Shown: positions 8,123-16,892 of the stretch, in pieces
How the letters are laid out: the number at the start of each line of letters is the position of its first letter
Position numbering within the stretch: position 1 is the first letter of the stretch
NCBI RefSeq assembly: GCF_011694815.1
Contig: NZ_CP050177.1
Coordinates: forward strand, 7,199,501-7,263,500
Source: Streptomyces liangshanensis
GTDB lineage: Bacteria > Actinomycetota > Actinomycetes > Streptomycetales > Streptomycetaceae
Reading direction: 5' to 3'
Length of the DNA: 64,000 nucleotides
The notes under the pieces: generated by a model
What the model saw: only the letters and a program-made list of their open reading frames with translations
The model's database searches: none
What the model was told of the DNA's origin: nothing
Program-made: the position numbers and the translations under genes

Positions 8123-11100
8123 CCGTCCGCCGCTCGTCCCCGCGGACCAGCCGCAGCGTGAGGATCTGGAACGGCCGCAGCGTCAACGCCACCGCCCCGC
8201 CGTCGTGCTGACGGACCGTCAGGGTTTCCTCCAGCAGATCGGTCTCGTGCACCGCCGCGACCGGGAAGGCCGCGGTCAGCGTCGTACGCGCCCGGCCGCC
8301 CCGGGACTCGTAGAGCCGGACGACCACGTCCCCCGAGCGGTCGTCGGCGAGCTTGACCGCCTCCACCACCACGTCCGGGCCGTCCACGCGCACCAGCGGC
8401 GACACGCCCCGGCCGGCGGGCCCCGGGCGCAGCGGCAGGTTGAGGGCGTACCCCTCGGCGATCGCGTCGCCGACGTCCGCGCCGGGGCGCAGGGTGTGGC
8501 GGAACCGCTGGGGGCCGCGGTCCGCGTGCGGGTCGGGGCTGTGGGCGGCGCGCAGCAGGGAGAGCCGCACGGTCGTCGTCGTCCCGGCGTCCGGGCGGGT
8601 CGTGCGCGACACGTCGTACCCGTACGTGGAGTCCCCGGCCAGCGCCACTCCCCAGCCGTGCTCGCCGACATGGATCCAGCGGTGCGCCCAGGTCTCGTGA
8701 CGGGCCGCGTCCCGGCCGGTGTTCTCGTGCGTGGGGCGCCGGACATGGCCGAACTGGATCTCGCCCGCGCTGTGTTCGGCGTGCACGTCCAGCGGCCAGG
8801 CCGCCTTGAGGAGGGTGTTCCGCTCCCGCCAGTCGACCTCGGTGTCGAGGGTGAGGACCCTGCTCCCGGCGGCGAGGGACAGCTCCTGCTCGACGGTGGA
8901 CCGGCCGGTGGACCGTACGACCCGGACCGCCGCCAGCAGGGGGCCGCGCTCGGTGACCCCGACCGAGCGGACCTCGTCGAGGTCACGGCAGGTCGTGGAC
9001 GACCGCCGGTCCAGGTTCCGGGCGCTCCAGCGCGCCGGGTCGTCGCGGTGCAGCTGGAGGACGTTGCCGGCGGCCCCGGGGGCGATGGCCTCCCGGCCGG
9101 TGGTCAGGTCCAGCGCGGAGCGGACCAGCCCCCGCGCGTCGACGTGGACCCGCAGCAGGCCGTTGTCGAGCATGTGGCCGCCGCCGTCCGCGGGGGTGAC
9201 CGTCACGGGGACGACATCCCCCGGCGGCAGCCCGGCCGGCCCCTGCCCGAGCGCCGGCGCCTCGGCGAGGACGGCGATCCGCCCGTCAGCCAGCAACTGC
9301 CCGCCGTCCGCGGGCCGGTCGCCGTCAAGGACGACGATCTCGCGCCGGGGGAGCGGCCCCGCGTTGAAGACGGAGACCTCCGCCACCGAGACGGCGTCCG
9401 GCGCGCCCACGGCCCGCCGGACCAGGTGCTCCAGCCTGCGGTGGACCTCGCGGTACGTCTGCTCCGCCTCCTGGTGCACCCAGGCGATCGACGTGCCCGG
9501 CAGGACGTCGTGGGACTGGTGCTGCAGGACCTTCCTCCAGAGCGCTTCGAGTTCGTCGTACGGGTACGGGATGCCGTCCCGCACGGTCGCCGTCGCCGAC
9601 CACAACTCGGCCTCGCGCAGGAGGGATTCACCGCGCCGGTTGCCGCGCTTCGTGCGGGCCTGGCCGGTGTACGTACCGTGGCGGGCCGCCAGGTCCAGCT
9701 CGCCGCGCCACACCGGCGCGTGCGGGTACTCGTCCAGCGCGTCGCGGAAGAAGCGCGACGGGGACACCACGTCGACGCGCGGGGAGCCTTCGAGGTCGGC
9801 GAGTCTGCGGGCGCGCTCCAGCATGTCCCGGGTCGGGCCGCCGTCGGCGTCGCCGAAGGGCATGAGGGAGCGGGTGCCACCGTCCTGGTCGGCGAACGCG
9901 GCGACGGCGTCCGCCAGTTCGCCCCCGGTCAGCGCCGCGGCGTGTCCGGCGGCCGGCGGGAGGTGACTGAACAGCCGGGTGCCGTCGAGGCCTTCCCACC
10001 AGAACGTGTGGTGCGGGACGGCGTCCGGGTCCGCGTCGGGATGCCGGCGGGCGAGGAACCAGCGGGCTCCGGCGAGCGCGGCCACCTGCGGGAAGGCGGC
10101 GCTCATCCCGAAGGACCCCGGCAGCCAGACGCCGTCGGTGTCGGCGCCCAGCTCCTCGCGGAGGAAGCGGCGGCCGTGCACGAACTGCCGGACCAGCGCC
10201 TCGCCGCCGGGCAGGCTTCCGTCCGGCTCCACCCACATCCCGCCCACCGGTACCCAGTTGCCGTCCGCGACCGCCTTGCGCACCCGCTCGAAGACGTGCG
10301 GGTGGTGGTCCTTCATCCAGGCGTACCGCTGGGCGGAGGACGCGGCGAAGGTCAGCTCCGGGTACTCCTCGGCCAGCGCCGTCATGCTGCTGAAGGCGCG
10401 GGCGCTCCTGCGTACGTTCTCCCGCGTCGGCCACAGTCCGGCCGCCGGGGGAGGGGCGTGGCCGACGGCGGCGACGGTGTGCGCGGACTCGTACGCGCGG
10501 CGGGCGAGGACGGGGGCGAGGACCGCGCGGGCCGCTGCGGCGGTGCCGGGGACGTCGAGGGGGTCCACCGCGTCCACCGCCTCCTCCAGGGCCCGCAGGA
10601 CGGCCTGGCGGCGCGGCAGTTCGGCGGGCAGCGCGAGCATGAGCCCGTTCAGGACATCGATGTCATGGATGAGCCCCCACACGTCCTCGTCGCGGACGGC
10701 CAGATCGGCGCGCACCAGCCGGTGGAGGGGGGCGTCGCCGACCGTCAGCGGGTCGCCGTAGTGCGTGCCGGTGCCCGAGGCCGGGTCGATCGGCGGGTTG
10801 GCGGCGGCCTCGACCAGGAGGTGGACGGGCTCGCCGCCGCCCGCGGCCGCGGAGAGCAGGACGGAGCGGTTGCGCGCGTGCACCCCCTGGAGCGGCGTGC
10901 CCAGCTCGTCGTGGACGAGGCCCTCGGCGGACCCGAGGTCGAGGACCGCCTCGACCCGCCGGCCCGCCCAGCGCTCCGGGACGTCCGCGCGGAGCCGGAA
11001 CCAGGAGGTGGACCACGGGCCGCCCCAGGTGTCGCCGACGACGAAGGGCGTGTACTCCGCGCGCAGGGCGACCTCGACCGGGACCGGCTCACCGGGGATG

Positions 11101-11210
11101 TGCCAGGCGGCGACGTCCATGGGGAGCCGGCCGGTATACAGCGCGGGTCGCAAACGGTCGGCGAGGAAATGGGCTATTCGCGCCTCACCGGACTTCCTGC
11201 GGTCATGCAT
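8106..11210 (-). CDS. GH38 alpha-mannosidase homologue, catalytic residues apparently lost
   Basis: 1034 residues from ATG 11210 (GGAGGG upstream), cytoplasmic. Architecture is normal for bacterial GH38: N-terminal beta domain, catalytic region about 240-600, C-terminal beta domains. Scaffold motifs are kept (GGMWVE, PGGEAL, RQFVHGRRF, PHHTFWWEG, QARTKRGNRR, HDVLPG with His567). The usual GHAHIDTAW metal-binding block instead reads GHAPPPAAG (residues 250-258), and the nucleophile in LPDSFG is Gly (LPGSFG, Gly365). The WNxxN block before PHHTFWWEG is also changed. I infer a pseudoenzyme that may still bind mannosides. First gene of a two-gene unit with the ROK fusion. Confidence 0.88.
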   Translation of the reverse strand: MHDRRKSGEARIAHFLADRLRPALYTGRLPMDVAAWHIPGEPVPVEVALRAEYTPFVVGDTWGGPWSTSWFRLRADVPERWAGRRVEAVLDLGSAEGLVHDELGTPLQGVHARNRSVLLSAAAGGGEPVHLLVEAAANPPIDPASGTGTHYGDPLTVGDAPLHRLVRADLAVRDEDVWGLIHDIDVLNGLMLALPAELPRRQAVLRALEEAVDAVDPLDVPGTAAAARAVLAPVLARRAYESAHTVAAVGHAPPPAAGLWPTRENVRRSARAFSSMTALAEEYPELTFAASSAQRYAWMKDHHPHVFERVRKAVADGNWVPVGGMWVEPDGSLPGGEALVRQFVHGRRFLREELGADTDGVWLPGSFGMSAAFPQVAALAGARWFLARRHPDADPDAVPHHTFWWEGLDGTRLFSHLPPAAGHAAALTGGELADAVAAFADQDGGTRSLMPFGDADGGPTRDMLERARRLADLEGSPRVDVVSPSRFFRDALDEYPHAPVWRGELDLAARHGTYTGQARTKRGNRRGESLLREAELWSATATVRDGIPYPYDELEALWRKVLQHQSHDVLPGTSIAWVHQEAEQTYREVHRRLEHLVRRAVGAPDAVSVAEVSVFNAGPLPRREIVVLDGDRPADGGQLLADGRIAVLAEAPALGQGPAGLPPGDVVPVTVTPADGGGHMLDNGLLRVHVDARGLVRSALDLTTGREAIAPGAAGNVLQLHRDDPARWSARNLDRRSSTTCRDLDEVRSVGVTERGPLLAAVRVVRSTGRSTVEQELSLAAGSRVLTLDTEVDWRERNTLLKAAWPLDVHAEHSAGEIQFGHVRRPTHENTGRDAARHETWAHRWIHVGEHGWGVALAGDSTYGYDVSRTTRPDAGTTTTVRLSLLRAAHSPDPHADRGPQRFRHTLRPGADVGDAIAEGYALNLPLRPGPAGRGVSPLVRVDGPDVVVEAVKLADDRSGDVVVRLYESRGGRARTTLTAAFPVAAVHETDLLEETLTVRQHDGGAVALTLRPFQILTLRLVRGDERRTGDSGA

Positions 11211-11239
11211 GGCGGCCCTCCTGTCCAGGCAGTAACCGC

Positions 11240-11269
11240 CATGTAAAACCAAGAGTGTTATCAAGTCAA
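11240..11269 (-). promoter_or_regulatory. Candidate promoter for GH38-like/ROK operon
   Basis: On the minus strand TTGACT (11269-11264) is followed 18 bp later by TACATG (11245-11240), about 30 bp upstream of the ATG at 11210, in an A+T-rich stretch. Confidence 0.4.
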
Positions 11270-11323
11270 CGGCTTTCGCCTTTCCTTCGTGGTACTGGTG
11301 AACAAGGGGCTGCGAAAGGGTGT

Positions 11324-11377
11324 GTCAGGTAAATAATCTTCCGGAAGGTGAAGTCGCCGGAAAAGAAATAGCCTGAC
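11324..11377 (-). terminator. Probable terminator of Gfo/Idh operon
   Basis: Nested inverted repeats: outer GTCAGG/CCTGAC (11324-11329, 11372-11377) and inner TTCCGG/CCGGAA (11339-11344, 11357-11362). It lies 46 bases past the Gfo/Idh stop, and on the minus strand the inner stem is followed by AAGATTATTT. The remaining intergenic DNA is unusually A+T rich. Confidence 0.45.
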
Positions 11378-11422
11378 GAATGGGCGGGCGGGGCGCGGGA
11401 GAACGTGTCCCGGGCCGGCCCC

Positions 11423-12508
11423 TCACGGCAGGAGCGCCACCGGATCGGGCCGCGCGCACGTCGACTCCACCGGGAGCGCCGAGCCGGCCCGCGCGGAGTC
11501 GAGGAGCGTCAGCATCACGTCGAGGACGTGGCGGGCCACCTCGGCCGACGCCCGGTGCGGCCGGCCGGCCGCGATCGCGTCGGCCAGGTCGGACAGCCCC
11601 TCGCCGCGCCCCGCCCCGACCCGGCCCGCCGACACGGGCAGGGTCTGCCAGGCGCCGCCGGCGGGATGCAGGTCGACGGGTCCGTCGAAGCCGTTGGGGT
11701 CGGGGAGGGACAGCGAGCCCTCCGTGCCGTGCACCTCGATGCGCGGCAGCCGGGCGGCGTGGACGTCGAAGCTCATCATCAAGGTGGTGAGCGCGCCGCC
11801 CGCGTGCTCCAGGACGCCCGTGACGTGGGTGTCCACCTCGACGGCGAACCGTTCGCCGGCCCGGGGCCCGCTCCCGATCTCCCGCTCGGCGCGCGGCCGG
11901 GACGCCGCGCCGGTGACCCGTACGACCGGACCCAGCAGGTGGACGAGCGCGGTCAGGTAGTACGGCCCCATGTCGAGCAGCGGGCCGCCGCCCGGGCGGT
12001 AGTAGAACTCCGGGTCCGGGTGCCATCGTTCGTGCCCCGCGGTGGTCATGAAGGCCGTCGCGGCGACGGGCCGGCCGATCAGCCCGTCGTCCACCGCCTT
12101 GCGCGCGGTCTGGACGCCCGTCCCGAGGACGGTGTCCGGCGCGCAGCCGATCCGCGGCCCGTCGGCCCCGGCGAAGGCCAGCAGCGCGTCGGCCTCCTCG
12201 CGGGTGGCGGTGAGCGGCTTCTCGCCGTACACGTGCTTGCCGACGGCGAGCGCGACCCGCGCCACCTCGGCGTGCACGGCGGGGACGGTCAGGTTCAGGA
12301 CCGCGTCCACGTCCGACCGTACGACCAACTCGGCGACCGAGCCGGCCACTTCGGCGCCCGGCACCCGGGCGGCCACCGCCTCGGCCCGGCTCGCGTCGAG
12401 GTCCGTCACGGCGGTGAGCCGTACGTTGTCCAGCCGTTCCAGGGTGTCCAGGTAGGCGCCGCTGATCTTGCCCGCCCCGACCATGCCGATCCTCAGCGGC
12501 TCGCCCAC
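11423..12508 (-). CDS. Gfo/Idh/MocA family sugar dehydrogenase
   Basis: 361 residues from GTG 12508; an internal ATG would cut into the first beta strand of the nucleotide fold, so the GTG is preferred. LRIGMVGAGKIS is the Rossmann dinucleotide motif; GEKPL is the conserved EKP of the family, and GGGPLLDMGPYYLT is the substrate-side block with Asp and Tyr. The family oxidises or reduces sugars and inositols with NAD(P). The start overlaps the ThuA stop by 16 bp, so it is the last gene of an enolase-ThuA-Gfo operon. Gfo/Idh with ThuA proteins occurs in 3-keto-sugar pathways; that role here is inference. Confidence 0.88.
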   Translation of the reverse strand: MGEPLRIGMVGAGKISGAYLDTLERLDNVRLTAVTDLDASRAEAVAARVPGAEVAGSVAELVVRSDVDAVLNLTVPAVHAEVARVALAVGKHVYGEKPLTATREEADALLAFAGADGPRIGCAPDTVLGTGVQTARKAVDDGLIGRPVAATAFMTTAGHERWHPDPEFYYRPGGGPLLDMGPYYLTALVHLLGPVVRVTGAASRPRAEREIGSGPRAGERFAVEVDTHVTGVLEHAGGALTTLMMSFDVHAARLPRIEVHGTEGSLSLPDPNGFDGPVDLHPAGGAWQTLPVSAGRVGAGRGEGLSDLADAIAAGRPHRASAEVARHVLDVMLTLLDSARAGSALPVESTCARPDPVALLP

Positions 12509-13161
12509 AGCAGGCCCCTCTCGGTGAGTGCGCGCACCTCGGGCACGTCGAAGTCGTCCGCCTTGTGGCCGATCGTGGAGACGAACACCCGCCCGGCGCC
12601 CGCGGTCCTGGTCCAGACGGCGGGCATGGTGACGGCCCGCGGCCGGTCCTCCGCGGCCTCGAAGACGGTGGTGGCCAGGACGTCGATGTCCGGGTCGGTC
12701 GCCAGCCAGTACTTCTCGGTGTGGACCTGGAAGTCGTTGAGTCCGGCGATCACCGGATGGTCCGCGCGGTCCTCGGCGAGGGTGACGGTGTGGTCGGAGA
12801 ACCCGTCGGGGTGCATGAGGAACTGGCCCCCTGTCAGCAGGGTGTACGCGACGTCGCCGCGGAAGGAGTCCACGATCCCGCCGTGCCAGCCCGCCAGGCC
12901 CGTCCCGGCGCGGACGGCCGAGGCCAGCCCCGCGCTCTGCTCCGGGGTGATGTCGCCCATCGACCAGCACTGCACCACCAGGTCGGTGGCAGCGAGGAGT
13001 TCGGCGTCGGCGTAGACGTCCAGGGAGTCGGAGACCCGGACGTCGAACCCGCGCTGACGCAGGAAGGGCAGGAACAGGTCCGTGATCGCCACGGGGTCGT
13101 GTCCCTCCCAGCCGCCCCGGACGACCAGGGCCCGCCTGGCGTCGGATGTCTCGGATGTCAC
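12493..13161 (-). CDS. ThuA domain protein (trehalose-utilisation type)
   Basis: 222 residues from GTG 13161, whose GTGA overlaps the upstream stop by 4 bp. It has a class-I glutamine-amidotransferase-like fold: ALVVRGGWEGHD at the N-terminus, LAGWHGGIVDSF and GGQFLMHPDGF in the middle, and RVFVSTIGHKADDF near the end, all characteristic of ThuA. ThuA proteins act in sugar catabolism, reportedly with Gfo/Idh partners acting on keto-sugars; biochemistry is thinly known. Cytoplasmic. Central gene of the three-gene operon. Confidence 0.85.
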   Translation of the reverse strand: MTSETSDARRALVVRGGWEGHDPVAITDLFLPFLRQRGFDVRVSDSLDVYADAELLAATDLVVQCWSMGDITPEQSAGLASAVRAGTGLAGWHGGIVDSFRGDVAYTLLTGGQFLMHPDGFSDHTVTLAEDRADHPVIAGLNDFQVHTEKYWLATDPDIDVLATTVFEAAEDRPRAVTMPAVWTRTAGAGRVFVSTIGHKADDFDVPEVRALTERGLLWASR

Positions 13162-14444
13162 GGTCGTTGCACGCTCCCGTCGGTGTTGCGCAGCAGGGCC
13201 CAGCGGTCGTGCTCCAGAGGCTCGGGCACCGGGTACCGGCGCGCGGCGGCCTCGTCGAAGTCGACGCCGTGACCGGGTGTCTCGTACGGTACGAGGCCGC
13301 CGTCCCGGGCGGTGATCGTGCCCGGGAAGACCTCGTGGACGGCCGGCCGGAAGACCGCCGCCTCCTGGACGCCGAAGGCGTGGCTGCTGATGTCGAGCGC
13401 CAGCGTGGCGGCCTGGGCCACCGGGCTGACGTCGGCGGGCCCGTGCGGGGCGAGCCGTACGCCCCGCAGCTCGCAGTAGGCCGCCAGCTTCCTGGCCGGG
13501 GTGAGCCCGCCGAGCGTGGGGACCCGGATCCGGGCGAAGTCGATGGCGGGCCCGTCGAGCAGCGGCAGGAACTGCCCTACGTCGCTGAACAGTTCGCCCA
13601 CCGCGAGCGGTACGGAGGAGGTCGCCCGCAGTCCAGCGAAGTGGGACGCGTCCTCCGGGGCGAGCAGGTCCTCCACGAAGTACAGCCCCGCGTCCTCGAC
13701 GCGGCGCAGGAAATCCCTGGCCTGGCGGGGGTCGAGCCGCTCGTGCACGTCGTGCAGCAGCTCCACGCCGTCGCCGACGCGCTCGCGGACCCCGGTGAGG
13801 ACGCCGGGCACGGTCCGTACGTACGCGGTGGAGTCCCAGGGGACCGAACGGGTGCGCAGCGCGCGGGCGTCGGCGGCGCCGGCCGCCTTCGTGCCGTACG
13901 TGTCGGAGCCGGGGACCGCCGCCTGGATCCGGACATGGCGGTAGCCGCGTTCGCGGGCGGCCGTGACCAGGTCCGCGATCTCGGCGGCGTCCGCGCCGTC
14001 GACGTGGGTGTAGGCCTCGGCGAACGCCCGTACGCGGCCGCCGAACAGGGAGTACAGCGGGGCCCCGAGCCGTTTGGCCTTGAGGTCCCAGAGGGCGACG
14101 TCGACACCGCCGAGCGCGTTCCCGGTGAGGGAACCGCCGCGCCAGTAGGCGCTGTTGAGGAGAAGGCGGTGGATGTCGTCGATGTCGTCCGGGTCGCGTC
14201 CGACGAGCATCGGGGCGAGGTAGTCGTCCAGGACGGATCGCACGGCGAGGGTGCGCTGCGGATCGCTCGCACAGCCCAGGCCGTACAGCCCCGGTTCGTT
14301 GGTCTCGACGCGGACGATGAGGTGGGGACAGCCGTGCGGGGCCGTCAGGAACGTGCGTACGGCCGTGATGCGGATCTTGGCCCCGCGTTCCTCGACCCAC
14401 GGAGCGGGGGCGAGGACCTCGGAGCGGGCATCAGGCTGAGCCAT
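13158..14444 (-). CDS. Enolase-superfamily mannonate-dehydratase-like protein (ManD/RspA type)
   Basis: 428 residues from ATG 14444. Mandelate-racemase/muconate-lactonising fold: N-terminal capping domain, then a barrel. Residues characteristic of ManD/RspA are visible: RIQAAVPG with a following TYG (Arg and Tyr), HDVHER (metal Asp and His), FVEDL and AVGELF (metal Glu), APHGPADVSPV (His) and FGVQEAA (Glu). Characterised members dehydrate D-mannonate or D-gluconate to 2-keto-3-deoxygluconate, though many RspA-like members are nearly inactive. Dehydration of a mannose-derived acid would suit this locus. First gene of the operon, behind two TTGACA hexamers. Confidence 0.82.
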   Translation of the reverse strand: MAQPDARSEVLAPAPWVEERGAKIRITAVRTFLTAPHGCPHLIVRVETNEPGLYGLGCASDPQRTLAVRSVLDDYLAPMLVGRDPDDIDDIHRLLLNSAYWRGGSLTGNALGGVDVALWDLKAKRLGAPLYSLFGGRVRAFAEAYTHVDGADAAEIADLVTAARERGYRHVRIQAAVPGSDTYGTKAAGAADARALRTRSVPWDSTAYVRTVPGVLTGVRERVGDGVELLHDVHERLDPRQARDFLRRVEDAGLYFVEDLLAPEDASHFAGLRATSSVPLAVGELFSDVGQFLPLLDGPAIDFARIRVPTLGGLTPARKLAAYCELRGVRLAPHGPADVSPVAQAATLALDISSHAFGVQEAAVFRPAVHEVFPGTITARDGGLVPYETPGHGVDFDEAAARRYPVPEPLEHDRWALLRNTDGSVQRP

Positions 14445-14488
14445 GCGAACTCCAGCGTACAGATAGCAGAATGGTGTACCGCCATCCG

Positions 14489-14530
14489 AACGTACGGAGA
14501 CCTGCATTCATTTGTCAATCAATTTGTCAA
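14489..14530 (-). promoter_or_regulatory. Direct repeats / promoter of enolase operon
   Basis: TTTGTCAA occurs at 14511-14518 and 14523-14530, a 12-bp spaced direct repeat. Each copy holds a consensus -35 TTGACA on the minus strand. The proximal one is followed at 18 bp by TACGTT (14494-14489), a weak -10. The repeats could also be tandem regulator half-sites, about one helical turn apart. Confidence 0.5.
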
Positions 14531-14560
14531 CGACTCTACCAAATGGGGGCGGGCGCGTCT

Positions 14561-15355
14561 TCAGTGCTGACCGAGCCGTTTCAGGAGCGTCCGCAACGAG
14601 TGCGCGGCCTCCGTCACGGCCCGGGCCACCTCCTCCGCGCGGGCGTCGTCCATCCGGCTCTTCGGCGCCGAGCAGCTGATCGCGTCACCCCCGCCCTGGG
14701 CCGTGCCGAGCGCCACCGCCACGCACCGGATGTCCGGCGAATTCTCGCCGTCGTCCATCGCCCAGCCCCGCAGCCGCGCCTCCGCCAGCTGACCCAGCAG
14801 TTCGTCCGGGTCGGTGACGGTGTCCGGGGTCAGCCGCTCCAGTGGCCAGTTGAGCCGCATCCGCACCTCCGAGGCCTCGTACTGGGAGAGCATCGCCTTG
14901 CCCAGCGCCGTGGCGTGCGCCGGCAGCCTGCGCCCCACCGCGGAGTACATCCGCAGGGCGTGCCGCGACTCGCGTTTGGCCAGGTAGACGACGTCCGTGC
15001 CGTCCAGCCTGCCCAGGTGCACCGACTCTCCCGTCTCCTCCGCGAGGGCGTCGAGCACCGGCCCCGCGAGGCTCGCCACGTCGTCGCCCTCCAGGTAGGC
15101 GGTCCCCGTCAGCAGAGCCTTGAGGCCCAGGCTGTAGCGGGTCCCCGACGCGTCCAGGTCCACCCAGCGGCGTGCCTCCATCGTGCGCAGGATCGCGTGC
15201 AGGCTGCTCTTGGGCACCGCCATCGCCCCCGCCATTTCGGCCAGGGAGAGCCGGGCGCCCTCCGCGCCGAGTAGTTCGAGCACCTCAAGCACCCGAGCGG
15301 CGGACTTGACCTCTTCGGGCCTGCGCCCGCGCGCTGCTGCTGCCACCGATTCCAC
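14561..15355 (-). CDS. IclR family transcriptional regulator
   Basis: 264 residues from GTG 15355 with GGAGG four bases upstream; a longer frame to 15403 exists. The N-terminal winged helix (VKSAARVLEVLELL, then LSLAEMAGAMAVPKSSLHAILRTM) is followed by the IclR effector domain (GRRLPAHATALGKAMLS, RLTPDTVTDPDEL, GWAMDDGENSPDIRCVAVAL). IclR regulators sense small acids or sugars and bind as tetramers. It is divergent from the binding-protein operon and upstream of the enolase operon, so it probably controls one or both. Confidence 0.88.
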   Translation of the reverse strand: MESVAAAARGRRPEEVKSAARVLEVLELLGAEGARLSLAEMAGAMAVPKSSLHAILRTMEARRWVDLDASGTRYSLGLKALLTGTAYLEGDDVASLAGPVLDALAEETGESVHLGRLDGTDVVYLAKRESRHALRMYSAVGRRLPAHATALGKAMLSQYEASEVRMRLNWPLERLTPDTVTDPDELLGQLAEARLRGWAMDDGENSPDIRCVAVALGTAQGGGDAISCSAPKSRMDDARAEEVARAVTEAAHSLRTLLKRLGQH

Positions 15356-15420
15356 GGAACCTCCGCTTCCCGCACCGGCGCCCCTCGGCGATCCGGTCAG
15401 CACGAATCTCGACGTGCGTC

Positions 15421-15449
15421 TTGACGCTATATCACTACGACCATAAATT
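15421..15449 (+). promoter_or_regulatory. Promoter of the sugar ABC/GH99 operon
   Basis: TTGACG (15421-15426), a 17-bp spacer, then TAAATT (15444-15449): a good SigA/HrdB-type promoter about 55 bp upstream of the binding-protein ATG, placing the transcription start near 15456. It lies in the IclR divergent gap, where an IclR tetramer could block it. Confidence 0.65.
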
Positions 15450-15503
15450 CAGTCACTCCAACGCCATTCGGCCTTCTGAACGGTTGATCCTTAGGTAGGG
15501 GCC

Positions 15504-16892
15504 ATGCGCATACCTTTCACGCGGAATGTCCGGCTCGCGGCGGTCGCCGCCGCCACCGCCCTGTCACTCACCGGCCTGTCCGCCTGCGGCGGCTCCTCGG
15601 GGTCCGGCGGTGACGCGAAGTCACTGGAGATGTGGACCTTCAAGCAGTCCCACGTCGGCGCCCTGCGCGACGCGGCGGCCGAGTTCAAGAAGCAGACGGG
15701 CATCACCGTCAAGGTCGAGGCCTACACCCCCGACGACGCCTACACCACCAAGGTGCAGAGCGCCGCGAAGACCGGGGACCTGCCGGACGTGCTCGAAGTG
15801 CACTCCGACGGCGAGGACCGCACGCTCGGGGCGGCCGGGATCCTCTCCGACCTCAGCGGCGACTTCAAGGGCGACTGGGCCGGACGCATCCAGCAGTCCG
15901 TCCAGCAGTCGGGACTGGTCACCGCACAGCGCTTCAAGGACTCGCAGCCGACCACCGCCAAGGACCACGGCATCAAGGAGGGCCAGCGCTTCAGCGTCCC
16001 CCTCACCGTCGGCACCTTCGGCATCGTCTACGCCAACAAGAAGATGCTGGCCGAGGCGGGCATCAACAAGGCACCCGCCGACTGGGAGGAGTTCCTCGCC
16101 GCGCTCAAGGCCACCAAGGCCAAGAACGGCACCACCGGCGGCCTCGCCCTCGGCCTCAAGGTCCAGTCCACCGGACTGAACTGGGTCCTCCAGCCGCTCG
16201 CGTTCAGCCAGCTCGGCCAGAGCGCCTACGAAAGCCTCTTCGGCAAGGACAAGAACGCCGACTTCGCCTCACCCAACGGTCTCAAGGTCCTCGGCATGTA
16301 CAACGCCCTGACCCCGTACTGGATGCCGGGCGCCCAGACCCTCACCATCGACCAGGCCGACCAGGCCTTCGCGCAGGGCAAGGCGGCCTTCGACGTCGGC
16401 GGCACGTTCACCCTCGCCTTCCTCCAGCAGAACGGCATGAAGCCGGACGACGTGCTCGCCTTCGGCCTGCCCTCCCCGAAGGACGGCGCCATCCCGCACC
16501 GCGCGCTCGGCCCGCTCGCGCTCACCGGCCTCAGCCTCACGGCGACGAGCGAGAAGCCCGACAACGCCAAGAAGTGGATGGAGTTCCTGTCCCAGCAGAA
16601 GGTCGCCGCGCAGTTCGCCAAGGCCGCCTCCGACGTCCCGGCCACCGAGCTGGGCGCCGACGCCGCCACGGTGCTCGGCCCCACGCTCTCCGCCCTGGTC
16701 GACAGCTTCAAGGGCACCCCCAGGACCACGTACGACCCCAGCCGGGGCAACGAGTTCCGCGCACCGGGCTACGAGCAGGACGACGCCGGCGCGATCCTCG
16801 CCGACCTCACCCCGCTCCGGCAGCAGTCCGTGGAGGCCACGGCCAAGAAGCTCCGCGAGCTCAACGCCTCCTACTGGGCGGCGGCGCAGTGA
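15504..16892 (+). CDS. ABC transporter extracellular solute-binding lipoprotein
   Basis: 462 residues, family-1 sugar-binding protein. The N-terminus has Arg residues, a hydrophobic stretch and the lipobox LSAC, so Cys28 is lipidated and the protein is anchored outside the membrane. The mature protein begins with a Gly/Ser-rich tether and has the type-1 features LEMWTFKQSH and a hinge typical of oligosaccharide binders. It delivers a sugar, by context probably a mannoside released by the GH99 enzyme, to the two permeases. Start ATG with AGGTAGGGG upstream. First gene of the operon. Confidence 0.92.
   Translation: MRIPFTRNVRLAAVAAATALSLTGLSACGGSSGSGGDAKSLEMWTFKQSHVGALRDAAAEFKKQTGITVKVEAYTPDDAYTTKVQSAAKTGDLPDVLEVHSDGEDRTLGAAGILSDLSGDFKGDWAGRIQQSVQQSGLVTAQRFKDSQPTTAKDHGIKEGQRFSVPLTVGTFGIVYANKKMLAEAGINKAPADWEEFLAALKATKAKNGTTGGLALGLKVQSTGLNWVLQPLAFSQLGQSAYESLFGKDKNADFASPNGLKVLGMYNALTPYWMPGAQTLTIDQADQAFAQGKAAFDVGGTFTLAFLQQNGMKPDDVLAFGLPSPKDGAIPHRALGPLALTGLSLTATSEKPDNAKKWMEFLSQQKVAAQFAKAASDVPATELGADAATVLGPTLSALVDSFKGTPRTTYDPSRGNEFRAPGYEQDDAGAILADLTPLRQQSVEATAKKLRELNASYWAAAQ

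Noticed and set aside
7803..11246. A 1147-codon plus-strand frame opposite the GH38-like gene
   Set aside because: Antisense shadow with Arg/Gly/Val-rich composition; the minus-strand frame has clear GH38 motifs and a ribosome site.
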